A stretch of DNA of 64,000 nt from contig NZ_PYGJ01000001.1 of NCBI RefSeq assembly GCF_003014475.1, forward strand, positions 1 to 64,000, read 5' to 3'. Of the stretch, positions 44,661 through 53,352 are shown piece after piece. The translations under genes and the position numbers were made by a program. Origin of the DNA: Shimia abyssi. GTDB lineage: Bacteria > Pseudomonadota > Alphaproteobacteria > Rhodobacterales > Rhodobacteraceae. Position 1 is the first letter of the stretch; each line of letters starts with the position of its first letter. The notes under the pieces were generated by a model, which was not told the DNA's origin, did no database searches, and was given only the letters and a program-made list of their open reading frames with translations.

Positions 44661-45809
44661 ATGCCTCGCCACTTCTCACCGTCCGAATTTACCACACGCC
44701 AATCCAACGCGCGCGCGTCGCTATCGGAACATGGTCTGGATGCCATCTTGCTCTTCGCGCCCGAAAGCCACTATTGGCTGACCGGCTATGACACGTTTGG
44801 ATTTGCCATGTTCCAATGCATGGTCATGACCGCTTCAGGTGACATTCATCTCCTCACCCGCGCACCAGACCGTCTCCAGGCATTACAAACCTCAACCCTG
44901 TCCGCCGATCACATCCACATCTGGACCGATATCGAAGGCGTCGATCCGATCTCAAACCTCACCTCCCTGCTCGCCACTCTGGGCCTTTCCAGTGCAAAAC
45001 TTGGCTTCGAATCCCGCACCGCCGGTCTCACTGATTATTGGGGCCAGCGCCTGCGCTCGGCCCTGCCCGATCTGCACGACGCCTCAGACATCTTTCCCGC
45101 CCTGCGTCGCCACAAATCGGATGCCGAGGTCGCAATGCACCGCAGCGCCGCTGCGTTGTCCGACGATGCGCTTGACGCGGCCCTTGCCAGCACACAGGCC
45201 GGAGCCTTTGAGGGCGATATCCTGGCCGCCATGCAATGCGCAGTATTCAAAGGGGGTGGCGACTATGCTGGTAATGAATTCATCATCGGCTCAGATGCCG
45301 CCGCTTTGCTCTGCCGCTCTGCATCCGGGCGGCGACACCTCGCCCCCCAAGACCAGCTCACACTCGAATGGTCAGGCGCGTTTGCACGCTATCATGCCGC
45401 AATGATGCAAACCCTGATAATCGGCGCGCCCTCTGACACTCATCGCCACATGCACGCCGCCGCGTCTCACGCGTTGGCCGCCTGTGAAACCGCCATTCGC
45501 CCCGGCGCGCCAATGGGCGACGTTTACGAGGCGCATGTCGCCGTATTTGACGCGCACGGGTTGTCTCATGCCCGCCTCAACGCCTGTGGCTACGGAATGG
45601 GCGCGGTTTTTGCGCCGATCTGGGTCGATTTCCCAATGTTCTACCGCGACAACCCCACCATCATGCTCAAGAACCAAGTGTTCTTTCTCCACATGATCCT
45701 GATGGATGACAGCACCGGCCACGCCATGTGCCTTGGTCATTCTGTGCTGGTCACGGATCAGGGCTGCGAACGACTCTCGCGCCATGCCCCTGACCTTTTC
45801 GTGCTTTGA
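44661..45809 (+). CDS. M24-fold (creatinase/Xaa-Pro peptidase-like) protein without metal ligands
   Basis: Encodes 382 residues from the ATG at 44661, which has a GGAG site; two codons earlier is possible. An N-terminal creatinase-like domain (LLFAPESHYWLTGYDTFGFAMFQ) is followed by the pita-bread fold. Where metallopeptidases have DxG...D, this protein has LEWSGAFARYHAAMMQTL, and the later His/Glu ligand sites are also changed, as in creatinase, which needs no metal. It may hydrolyse a C-N bond in a small amidine, ectoine or related compound; substrate unknown. The BCCT transporter upstream fits use of an osmolyte, but this is inference. Confidence 0.75.
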   Translation: MPRHFSPSEFTTRQSNARASLSEHGLDAILLFAPESHYWLTGYDTFGFAMFQCMVMTASGDIHLLTRAPDRLQALQTSTLSADHIHIWTDIEGVDPISNLTSLLATLGLSSAKLGFESRTAGLTDYWGQRLRSALPDLHDASDIFPALRRHKSDAEVAMHRSAAALSDDALDAALASTQAGAFEGDILAAMQCAVFKGGGDYAGNEFIIGSDAAALLCRSASGRRHLAPQDQLTLEWSGAFARYHAAMMQTLIIGAPSDTHRHMHAAASHALAACETAIRPGAPMGDVYEAHVAVFDAHGLSHARLNACGYGMGAVFAPIWVDFPMFYRDNPTIMLKNQVFFLHMILMDDSTGHAMCLGHSVLVTDQGCERLSRHAPDLFVL

Positions 45810-45845
45810 CTTGCCCACCGAGCACAGCCACCCCATATTCCTAGA

Positions 45846-46538
45846 ATGATCAAATTCGCGCCCATCCTGCTTGCCATTATATATGGCCTTTTGATGTTTA
45901 GGTTTTCGGCGTGGCGCACCGCGCGCGAACTCGACGCACGCTCGACAGAGTTGGCCGACCCAAAACTGGCCCCCCTGATCAAACGCATGGCCGACTCCCT
46001 CGATCTGCACCGGATCAAGGTCTACATCTACGAAATCGACCCGGTGAACGGCCTCGCGGCCCCGGATGGGCGCATTTTTATCACTCGCGGTTTTTACAAC
46101 AAATACCGCGCGGGCGAGGTTACGGCCGAAGAAATGGCCAGCGTCATCGCACATGAGTTGGGGCACGTTGCCCTTGGCCATTCCCGCCGCCGCATGATCG
46201 ACTTTTCTGGCCAGAACGCACTACGCACCGCGCTGGCGATGGTTCTGTCTCGATTTATCCCTTATGTGGGCGCGATGATTGCCAATTCCGTGATGTCACT
46301 GCTGATGGCGCGCCTGTCGCGCGGTGACGAGTACGAGGCCGACAGCTACGCTGCCGCCCTGCTCACTAAATCCGGCATTGGCACCGGCGCGCAGAAATCC
46401 CTGTTCGAAAAACTAGAAAAGCTAACCCAGTCAAACGCGGGCACTATGCCCGCATGGCTACTCAGCCACCCCAAAACCCACGAGCGCATTTCGGCAATCG
46501 AGGCTCTGGAGCGCAAATGGGGACTCACAGGCGGGTAA
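45846..46538 (+). CDS. M48-family membrane-anchored metalloprotease
   Basis: Encodes 230 residues with one N-terminal transmembrane segment (ILLAIIYGLLMFRFSAW). The zinc motif is VIAHELGHVALGH (HEXXH) near residues 100-110, and the third ligand is likely the Glu in RLSRGDEYEADSYAA. A closing LLSHPKTHERISAIEAL is typical. Related to HtpX/Oma1-type quality-control proteases. Its stop directly abuts the stop of the convergent RTX gene. Confidence 0.87.
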   Translation: MIKFAPILLAIIYGLLMFRFSAWRTARELDARSTELADPKLAPLIKRMADSLDLHRIKVYIYEIDPVNGLAAPDGRIFITRGFYNKYRAGEVTAEEMASVIAHELGHVALGHSRRRMIDFSGQNALRTALAMVLSRFIPYVGAMIANSVMSLLMARLSRGDEYEADSYAAALLTKSGIGTGAQKSLFEKLEKLTQSNAGTMPAWLLSHPKTHERISAIEALERKWGLTGG

Positions 46539-49500
46539 TCAGGCCGCCAAAAAGATAAAGTTGCGCGGATCGTTCATCTGCGCCGCGGTCAGGCTACCTT
46601 GCAGCAACATGCCTCCGTGATCCCCGACAAAGATCGCAACCCCTTGGCTGACATCCTCAAACCGCAGATCACCAACCGACTGAATATCATCATAGCTCAG
46701 CTCGATCACGTCGCGACCCACTTCAAAGTCGGTGATGACATCGCCCTGTGCCATGTGATCTTCGGAAAACCGGAACAGGTCAGCCCCGGAATAACCGGTC
46801 AGGGTATCCACGCCTTCGCCACCAGCCAGCGTATCCGCACCTTGCCCGCCATTCAGAATGTCCTGATCATCACCGCCGCGCAACAGGTCGTCCCCCTGGC
46901 TCCCTGACAGGGTGTCACGCCCTTCGTTACCCGAGATCGAGTCGTTGCCATCATGGCCTTTCATGTCGTCATCGCCACCGAAACCGTAGACCGCGTCGTC
47001 ACCTTCATTGCCGCGTACATAATCGTCGCCGCGACCACCTTCCAACTTGTCGTCGCCTTCGCCACCAAACAGCTCATCAATCCCGTCGCCGCCATTAATA
47101 CTGTCCGAGCCACCCAAACCGCTGATCGTGTCATTTCCACCTTCGGATTGAATAGTATCGTCCGCATCAGTACCATCGATGACCTGATTGGGCGGCGCGC
47201 CCGGCTCCTCTCCGGCGGGTAAGTTATAAACCACTTGCAGCACTTCATATGGCTTAAGGCGCACTTCAAATTCGTTGCTGTCGATGTCCAGATCCTCGAT
47301 CGTGGCGCGTACGTCATGCTCGTTGAAATAATACACTTGTCCATCGATGACTGTGTTTTCTGCTTCGACCAGATTGCCTTCTTTATCTCGATAGATCCCG
47401 TCCGAACTGTCCGCCGATTGGTCATACCCAATACGCACAGCCGTGATGTTCCCATAATTCGGAACCAATGTGCTGACATCCAGATCAAGCTCGATCGCTT
47501 CACCAGCGCGCGATGCAACCTGAAAGATCACTTTGCCCGGCGCCTGATAGGTCTGAACCTCAATCCGGCCATCGTCGTTGCTGAAACTCGCGTCCACCAG
47601 CTCGGCACCAATCAACTCGGATGACATCACGTCGAACATGGCACCACGCACAGAATTGAGCACGCGATCCTGCTCATCCGTAATCGGCATGTCGCTGCGT
47701 GTTCCGGCAAGGTGCGAGTTGGTGTTATGCACCGCAGGCCATGAATGCGCGCCATCCGCACCCATTTCGATCATGTTTTCAAACTGTTCAGTCAAAACTC
47801 CGGCAGCACGCATGCCGTTTTGCTCAAGATTGGTCGTACGCACATTCCATTCGGTAATGTGCATATCCAGTTCCTTGTCAAACGCCTCTTCCCAGATGCC
47901 GTAATCTTTGTCGATATACCGCTTCTCGTCGCTGCCCTCTTCGAACACATCCAGTTTCTTGTTGTAGTAATAATGTTCGACCACACCGTCGATGGCGTCC
48001 CGCGCCTCCTCGGAAAGCTGGGCGATGATTTGACGATTGGCATCGTCGCGACGCTCACCAAATGACCGGTCATCCACAGATTGGTGGAACTCTGACCCAT
48101 TGTTGGGTGTCGCCATCTGAACAATTATGTCTGGCTGGTCGTCTTCATCCAGACCGGCATTACGCATACCTTCGGCAAAGGCCCGTGCGGCAATGTCGGC
48201 TTTCTGGCCATAGGCGGTCTCGCCCTGAATCCAATACTCGTTACCCACCTCAAAGGCGGAAACCGTTTCGCCATATTGTTCAATCACCAACTCTGTAAAC
48301 CGCACCATGTTGTCATACATGGCCTCATACTCTTCGACCGTGAAAATCTTGGTTGGCACACCCAGAACGAGCTTTACGTCATTGCCATTTTCATGTGCTT
48401 CAATCACCGCATCCAGGGCCGCCGTCACCTCCGGGCGCAGCATCAACTCACCGTTTTCATCCTCCTCCAGCTCCATGATGTTGAGCCAGGTCTCGCCCTC
48501 ACCGCCGGGCGTTTCAGGATCAGATTGGCCGGCCGGATAGCGCACGTTCAACACATCCAGCGCATCAACAGCGCGCACATAGTTTTCCAATGGCACACCG
48601 CCATCTGTGTTCACGCTATAAACCGCATTCGTGCCGAACATGTCGCTGTCCACCACGTTGCCAGTCCCCACAGCAGTTTCCAACGTCATGCTGATCTTTG
48701 TGTCTTCTGTTGCAGCTGACTCAACACCAAGCCCTACATCGGGCGCTGGATCAAAATTGCCGATCCACGCATCTTGGTTCTGCAACACCAGCGCATCCAT
48801 TCCTTTCATCAACGCGACTTGCACCCCGGCATATTCCAGAATGGCCTCTGATCCGTCCGCGCTTTGATAGATAACAAGGTTCGCGGCCACGTCTTCGGCA
48901 CTCAACGGGATGCCGTCCGTGTCCAGCAAAACAAGCCGCTCCGTGTCGCCGCTCTCGGTTTGTGCCTCATAGCCATAGATCGAGACCGGCGCGTCATCAG
49001 CACTGCTCGGCACGATGACTTCGTAAAGGTCCGTTCCGTTTTGACCACCTATGAGATCGCCACCATCCCCGCGAAGCGTGTCATTCCCATCGCCACCTTC
49101 CAGCGTATCGGGTGCAATGGTCGGATCGTCGCCATCTGTACCGTCAAGAATGTCGTCCCCCTCGTTGCCGCGCAAATGATCGCTACCATCGCCACCGCGC
49201 AGCGTATCATTGCCTGGCCCGCCAAACAGGTCGTCGTCGCTCCCCGCGACTAATGCGTCGCCTTCAACCAGATCATTCCCGTCCAATCGCCCCGTCAAAT
49301 GCGGAGACAGGTTGCCGAGCCAATTGGTATCCGCCAACAGGTCTTCAGCCGTGTAGCCTTCGATAATCACCGCAAGCTCACCACGAACAAAGATATTGGC
49401 ATCCTCGCCATTGGCGGCATCTTCTGCGCGGGTTTCGGCATCAATCAATTGCTGGCGCGTAAACAGGTCGCCATTCTCGTCAATGAATGACACCAAATCG

Positions 49501-50402
49501 GTACGTAACTCAGCATCGTCGCCGTGAAACAGGTTCAGATCCTTGATCACAACCGGATCGTTTCCGGCAATACCCACCGTCACTTCAAAACGGTTAACCC
49601 CCTCGCCGCCATAAAGAACATCGCCATCATCGCCCCAGATCTGGTCATTGCCCGCACCGCCCAACACGGTGTCCGGTGCGTCGTCTGCACCATCAGGATC
49701 TATCGCAAAGATATAGTCGTCCCCGACTCCACCCCGAGCCAGATCCGTCCCGCTTCCAGTGCTAATCAAGTCGTCGCCGCGTCCGCCCAAAAGATTGTCA
49801 TCGCCCTCTTCACCATACAGAAAGTCGTTCCCGTTGCCGCCGTTCAGCACGTCGTTTCCGGTACCCCCGTCAATAACATCTGTCCCGCCACGCCCAAGAA
49901 TGGTGTCATCACCAGCCCCCCCCAAACCAAGATCCTCACCCCCCAACAACTCGATGCGGTCGTCGCCGCCGGCGCCATCCACATTGTCAGTAAGGTCGCT
50001 GCCCGTCAGAGTCTCGTCACTGTTATCACCAACCAACGTGACACCATCGACATCGTTTGTTAGATCGGGCCGCAAAGTGCTGGATTGCACGTCGCTTGGT
50101 GTGTCTTCCTCGCTGACAGCATCAGCCGTCAATGCCACCTCCGGTACAACCTCGCCGTCAGGGACTGGCACAGGGTCAATGTCTTCGCCACCGGCGACTT
50201 CGGCCTGTTCTACACTGACAACATCATCTGTAGCTGTTGCCTGGACGTCAATCTCGCTGTCAGGGGCTGGAAGCGGATCCATCTCTTCGTCCGCCACTTC
50301 ATCAGGAGTCAACTGCATGTCCTCGTCGTTGCTCTCATCGGACGAGTCATTGAAGATAGCGTAGCCGGCGATCAAAAGCGCCAAAGTCGAAAAAAACAGC
50401 AT
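46539..50402 (-). CDS. Large RTX protein with embedded glycoside-hydrolase-like domain
   Basis: Encodes 1287 residues from the ATG at 50402. The order is: a short hydrophobic start (LFFSTLALLIAGYAIF), an acidic linker to about residue 125, calcium-binding RTX repeats (GGTGNDVLNGGNGNDFLYG) to about 265 and again near 375-440, then a ~430-residue domain (about 580-1010) resembling clan-A hydrolases of the arabinofuranosidase kind, with NE in FEVGNEYW and a second Glu in HITEWNV as the likely acid/base and nucleophile. More RTX repeats and an ending LTAAQMNDPRNFIFLAA follow, a type I secretion-like tail. Probably a secreted polysaccharide-active enzyme; no secretion genes are adjacent. Confidence 0.8.
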   Translation of the reverse strand: MLFFSTLALLIAGYAIFNDSSDESNDEDMQLTPDEVADEEMDPLPAPDSEIDVQATATDDVVSVEQAEVAGGEDIDPVPVPDGEVVPEVALTADAVSEEDTPSDVQSSTLRPDLTNDVDGVTLVGDNSDETLTGSDLTDNVDGAGGDDRIELLGGEDLGLGGAGDDTILGRGGTDVIDGGTGNDVLNGGNGNDFLYGEEGDDNLLGGRGDDLISTGSGTDLARGGVGDDYIFAIDPDGADDAPDTVLGGAGNDQIWGDDGDVLYGGEGVNRFEVTVGIAGNDPVVIKDLNLFHGDDAELRTDLVSFIDENGDLFTRQQLIDAETRAEDAANGEDANIFVRGELAVIIEGYTAEDLLADTNWLGNLSPHLTGRLDGNDLVEGDALVAGSDDDLFGGPGNDTLRGGDGSDHLRGNEGDDILDGTDGDDPTIAPDTLEGGDGNDTLRGDGGDLIGGQNGTDLYEVIVPSSADDAPVSIYGYEAQTESGDTERLVLLDTDGIPLSAEDVAANLVIYQSADGSEAILEYAGVQVALMKGMDALVLQNQDAWIGNFDPAPDVGLGVESAATEDTKISMTLETAVGTGNVVDSDMFGTNAVYSVNTDGGVPLENYVRAVDALDVLNVRYPAGQSDPETPGGEGETWLNIMELEEDENGELMLRPEVTAALDAVIEAHENGNDVKLVLGVPTKIFTVEEYEAMYDNMVRFTELVIEQYGETVSAFEVGNEYWIQGETAYGQKADIAARAFAEGMRNAGLDEDDQPDIIVQMATPNNGSEFHQSVDDRSFGERRDDANRQIIAQLSEEARDAIDGVVEHYYYNKKLDVFEEGSDEKRYIDKDYGIWEEAFDKELDMHITEWNVRTTNLEQNGMRAAGVLTEQFENMIEMGADGAHSWPAVHNTNSHLAGTRSDMPITDEQDRVLNSVRGAMFDVMSSELIGAELVDASFSNDDGRIEVQTYQAPGKVIFQVASRAGEAIELDLDVSTLVPNYGNITAVRIGYDQSADSSDGIYRDKEGNLVEAENTVIDGQVYYFNEHDVRATIEDLDIDSNEFEVRLKPYEVLQVVYNLPAGEEPGAPPNQVIDGTDADDTIQSEGGNDTISGLGGSDSINGGDGIDELFGGEGDDKLEGGRGDDYVRGNEGDDAVYGFGGDDDMKGHDGNDSISGNEGRDTLSGSQGDDLLRGGDDQDILNGGQGADTLAGGEGVDTLTGYSGADLFRFSEDHMAQGDVITDFEVGRDVIELSYDDIQSVGDLRFEDVSQGVAIFVGDHGGMLLQGSLTAAQMNDPRNFIFLAA

Positions 50403-50500
50403 GTTGCCCGCCCCCACGAGAAAACAAAAAATATCCCTTAGTATTCTTGCATTTGCATAATTATCCAAACAAAATTTACACAATCTTAACCATTTGCTGT

Positions 50501-50517
50501 GTTTCCAAATTGGAAAC
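50501..50517. promoter_or_regulatory. 17-base palindrome upstream of the RTX hydrolase gene
   Basis: GTTTCCAA-A-TTGGAAAC is a perfect 8-base inverted repeat with a single central base, about 100 bases ahead of the RTX gene start in AT-rich DNA. The shape fits a repressor/activator operator. The stretch 50403-50606 contains no gene. Confidence 0.45.
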
Positions 50518-50606
50518 AACAAACACATCCAATACAAAACACCAAACTAAGATATTGTATTATAAAATATTCCGCCCAAAAAGTGGAAATGGCACGCGCC
50601 AAAATG

Positions 50607-50633
50607 CAAAAGGACCCGCCATTAGGCGGGTCC
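50607..50633 (-). terminator. Rho-independent terminator behind chrR
   Basis: GGACCCGCC (50612-50620), loop ATTA and GGCGGGTCC (50625-50633) form a perfect 9-bp stem. On the minus strand it follows the chrR stop and is succeeded by TTTT. Confidence 0.8.
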
Positions 50634-50660
50634 CTTGTTAACCATATTCAACCAATTTAC

Positions 50661-51302
50661 CTAAATCCGGAAAATCGGTTGCAACATGCGCGGTACAAAT
50701 TGATTAAACCGCAAAGGCGCGTCCGTCGCGGCAAGGCAAATACAATCCGGGCCTGCGTCAGCTATTGGAGTATGCTCCAGATCTTCGTCGCCAATCTCAA
50801 CATCACCCACACCAAACCGACCGGTTTCATCGCTGAAACTACCCTGTAGAACCAGCGTCAACTCAAGCCCATTATGGCTGTGATCTGGCACCGCCTGCCC
50901 AGCCGGGATATGCAGCAATCGCACCGATCCGCTGCGACCGTCTTCCAACAGACACTGCTTCACGCCCATGCCCATCTTGCGCCAACGAGGTGGACGGCCA
51001 TGTAAGCATTCCACAACCGGACCGGGGAAAACACCGGATCGTACCGGCGCGGCAGGCTCTGGTTCGCTTACAGGCACGTCCAACAGTTCCAGCACGCTGT
51101 CACGCAAGCCGGAGTCGACAGGAGCCTGCACCATGTCTTCCAACACGGCCCCTCCAGCACTTTCGTGCGCCTCAAAAACCGCGCGGCATTGGTCGCACAT
51201 CGACACATGCGCCGCGACAACAATGGCGAACGGGCGCGGCAACGTGCCCGCGGCATAGGCCTGCATTAAGGCCTCTGGGATATGATGATTGATCGCGCTC
51301 AT
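50661..51302 (-). CDS. chrR: ChrR-type zinc anti-sigma factor
   Basis: Encodes 213 residues. The N-terminal ZAS anti-sigma domain has HHIPEALMQAYAAGTL and then HVSMCDQCR, giving His6/7, His32, Cys36 and Cys39 as zinc ligands. The C-terminal half is a cupin domain (VPDHSHNGLELTLVLQGSFSD, HTPIADAGPDC) that in Rhodobacter is required to release the sigma factor under singlet oxygen. Its ATG overlaps the stop of rpoE as ATGA, so the pair is made together. A terminator follows. Confidence 0.9.
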   Translation of the reverse strand: MSAINHHIPEALMQAYAAGTLPRPFAIVVAAHVSMCDQCRAVFEAHESAGGAVLEDMVQAPVDSGLRDSVLELLDVPVSEPEPAAPVRSGVFPGPVVECLHGRPPRWRKMGMGVKQCLLEDGRSGSVRLLHIPAGQAVPDHSHNGLELTLVLQGSFSDETGRFGVGDVEIGDEDLEHTPIADAGPDCICLAATDAPLRFNQFVPRMLQPIFRI

Positions 51303-51892
51303 TCTTCACGCAGTCCTTTTAGCTCGTGGCGCAGCTTGTCCAGCCCCAGCCGGATACGTGATTTGATGGTGCCCAACGGCAAACCGGTCTTCTCGCTTAA
51401 CTCGCGATGCGACAGTTCCCCTAAATAGGCCGCTTCAATCATTTCTCGCTGCGCTGGCTTCAACTTTGCCAAAGCCATTTTCAATTGGCTTGATTCCTGT
51501 TCCATCCCCAAAATCTGAGATGCATCCGGCTCATTATCTGGTTCATGAGCCAATTCTTCCGGCATGGGGCGGCTTTCCTTGCGGATCACATCGATATGGC
51601 GGTTGCGCGCAATCCGATAGACCCAGGCCGAAACCTGTGCCCGCGCTGGATCAAACTGTTCCGACTTGCGCCAGACCGTCAACATGACGTCCTGCACAAT
51701 CTCGTCCGCCTGACCGTGGCCGCATCCCTGTCGCATCAACATGCCTTTGATGCGCGGTGCAAAAAAATCGAACAATGCAGCAAATGCCGCGCGATCCTTC
51801 TGGTCTCGCACTGCCAGCATCCAACTAGTTTGCTCGCTTAATTCAACGCCCTTGAATGGGGTCACGATATCCCTGTCTCCTGACACGCGCAT
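51299..51892 (-). CDS. rpoE: Group IV (ECF) sigma factor RpoE
   Basis: Encodes 197 residues if started at 51892; a GTG at 51865 behind an AGGAG is equally possible. ATG 51958 is unlikely because it lies at the expected transcription start. Region 2 (AFAALFDFFAPRIKGMLMRQG, then VWRKSEQFDPARAQVSAWVYRIARNRHIDVIR) and region 4 (LKPAQREMIEAAYLGELSHRELSEKTGLPLGTIKSRIRLGLDKLRH) match the Rhodobacter sigma-E that answers singlet oxygen and is held by ChrR. The promoter at 51963-51992 looks like its own target, so it should be autoregulated. Confidence 0.9.
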   Translation of the reverse strand: MRVSGDRDIVTPFKGVELSEQTSWMLAVRDQKDRAAFAALFDFFAPRIKGMLMRQGCGHGQADEIVQDVMLTVWRKSEQFDPARAQVSAWVYRIARNRHIDVIRKESRPMPEELAHEPDNEPDASQILGMEQESSQLKMALAKLKPAQREMIEAAYLGELSHRELSEKTGLPLGTIKSRIRLGLDKLRHELKGLREE

Positions 51893-51962
51893 TGCTTTGG
51901 CCACCACGGATTTCGCGACGGGTGAAATGCTGTTTTTCTCTTGGCTCAGTGTCAACATACAA

Positions 51963-51992
51963 AGCTTACGCCGACAATCCAAAGCCGGATCA
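51963..51992 (-). promoter_or_regulatory. Sigma-E type promoter for rpoE-chrR
   Basis: On the minus strand, TGATCC (51992-51987), an 18-base spacer and TAAGCT (51968-51963). This agrees with the R. sphaeroides sigma-E promoter pattern TGATC-N18-TAAG as I know it, and points to autoregulation of rpoE-chrR. Confidence 0.75.
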
Positions 51993-51999
51993 TTATTTT

Positions 52000-52029
52000 T
52001 GATCTGTGCTCTTTCGACGCGCGTAAACT
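52000..52029 (+). promoter_or_regulatory. Sigma-E type promoter for the FAD/DUF1365/CFA operon
   Basis: TGATCT (52000-52005), an 18-base spacer and TAAACT (52024-52029), 24 bases before the ATG of the first gene. It has the same layout as the promoter facing the other way, seven bases away, so both transcripts probably respond to the same sigma factor. Confidence 0.72.
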
Positions 52030-52053
52030 GATCAAATAACGAGCGGAGATAAT

Positions 52054-53352
52054 ATGTCCTTTGACGCCTACCCAACACAGCCCCAGCGGATCGCCATTGT
52101 GGGCGGTGGTATTTCCGGCCTCGCAGCGGCCTATCTTTTGGCCCCGCAACACGCTGTGACACTCTACGAGGCTGCGCCGCGCCTTGGTGGACACGCCCGC
52201 ACGGTAAACGCAGGTTTAAACGGGGATCAACCGGTTGATACGGGCTTCATCGTTTTCAATTATGCAAATTACCCGCACTTAACGCGCATGTTCACCGATC
52301 TCGATGTGCCCGTGACCAAATCCGACATGACATTTGGTGCTTCCGCCGATCAGGGCCGTGTGGAGTACTCGGTGCAATCGCTTGGCGCGCTGGTCGCTCA
52401 AAAACGCAATCTCCTGCGCCCCGGCTTCTTACGCATGGTGCGCGATATCCTACGCTTTAATGCCCGCGCCGAAGCGTTGGCCAAGGATGATCTGACTCCG
52501 CTCGGCGATCTGATGGATGAACTTGGCACCGGCGAATGGTTTGGGCGCTATTACCTGACGCCACTGTGCGGCGCGATCTGGTCCACGCCCACTGACCGCA
52601 TCCGCCAGTTCCCCGCTCAGGCGCTCGTGCGTTTTTTCCGCAATCATTCGCTGCTGTCGGGCAGCCAGCAACATCAGTGGTGGACAGTCAAAGGCGGCTC
52701 AATCGAATATGTGTCCCGCCTGACCAACCACCTGCGCAGCCGCGGCGTCGCCCTGCGCTCCGGCACTCCGGTCACATCCGTTAAACGCACCCCCGTCGGC
52801 GTGACCATCGCCGCGCAAGACTGCGAGCCAGAACAATTCGATCAGGTTATCATGGCTTGTCACTCTGACCAGTCGCTGGCTTTACTTGAAACACCCACCG
52901 AAGCCGAAACCCGCGCGCTCAAGCCACTCACCTATCAGGACAACACCATCATCCTGCACCGCGATCCGCGCCAGATGCCGCGCCGCCGCTCCTGCTGGTC
53001 CAGCTGGGTCTACAAGGCCGACACAACCCGCCCTGAACCGGCCATTGGCGTCACCTACTGGATGAACCGCCTGCAAAACATCCCCGAAACCGATCCGCTG
53101 TTTATCTCGTTGAACCCGTCCGATCCGATCCCGGACGAAATGATCTATGACCACAACACCTTCCGCCACCCGGTCTTTGACACGGCGACAACCACGTCCC
53201 AAAACGCCTTGCGCGACCTTCAGGGCCAAAATAACACATGGTTTGCTGGCGCCTATACGCGCCACGGCTTTCACGAAGACGGTTTTGCCAGCGCGGTGCG
53301 TATCGCCCGACAGCTCGACGCAACCCCACATTTCGAAAAGGTGCCCGCATGA
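52054..53352 (+). CDS. FAD-dependent amine-oxidase-like oxidoreductase
   Basis: Encodes 432 residues. The dinucleotide site IAIVGGGISGLAAAYLL is followed by LYEAAPRLGGHARTVN. The C-terminus has WFAGAYTRHGFHEDGFASAVRIA, the usual second flavin contact. Proteins of this type occur with DUF1365 and cyclopropane-synthase genes in light- or singlet-oxygen-induced operons, where they are thought to act on membrane fatty acids. In Rhodobacter a similar set makes furan fatty acids, and an oxidising step would suit this protein; that is inference. The stop overlaps the next start as ATGA. Confidence 0.82.
   Translation: MSFDAYPTQPQRIAIVGGGISGLAAAYLLAPQHAVTLYEAAPRLGGHARTVNAGLNGDQPVDTGFIVFNYANYPHLTRMFTDLDVPVTKSDMTFGASADQGRVEYSVQSLGALVAQKRNLLRPGFLRMVRDILRFNARAEALAKDDLTPLGDLMDELGTGEWFGRYYLTPLCGAIWSTPTDRIRQFPAQALVRFFRNHSLLSGSQQHQWWTVKGGSIEYVSRLTNHLRSRGVALRSGTPVTSVKRTPVGVTIAAQDCEPEQFDQVIMACHSDQSLALLETPTEAETRALKPLTYQDNTIILHRDPRQMPRRRSCWSSWVYKADTTRPEPAIGVTYWMNRLQNIPETDPLFISLNPSDPIPDEMIYDHNTFRHPVFDTATTTSQNALRDLQGQNNTWFAGAYTRHGFHEDGFASAVRIARQLDATPHFEKVPA

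Noticed and set aside
49524..50364. Long rightward frames opposite the RTX hydrolase gene
   Set aside because: They are shadows of the Gly/Asp repeat codons on the minus strand, giving Ser/Pro- or Ile/Val-rich nonsense.
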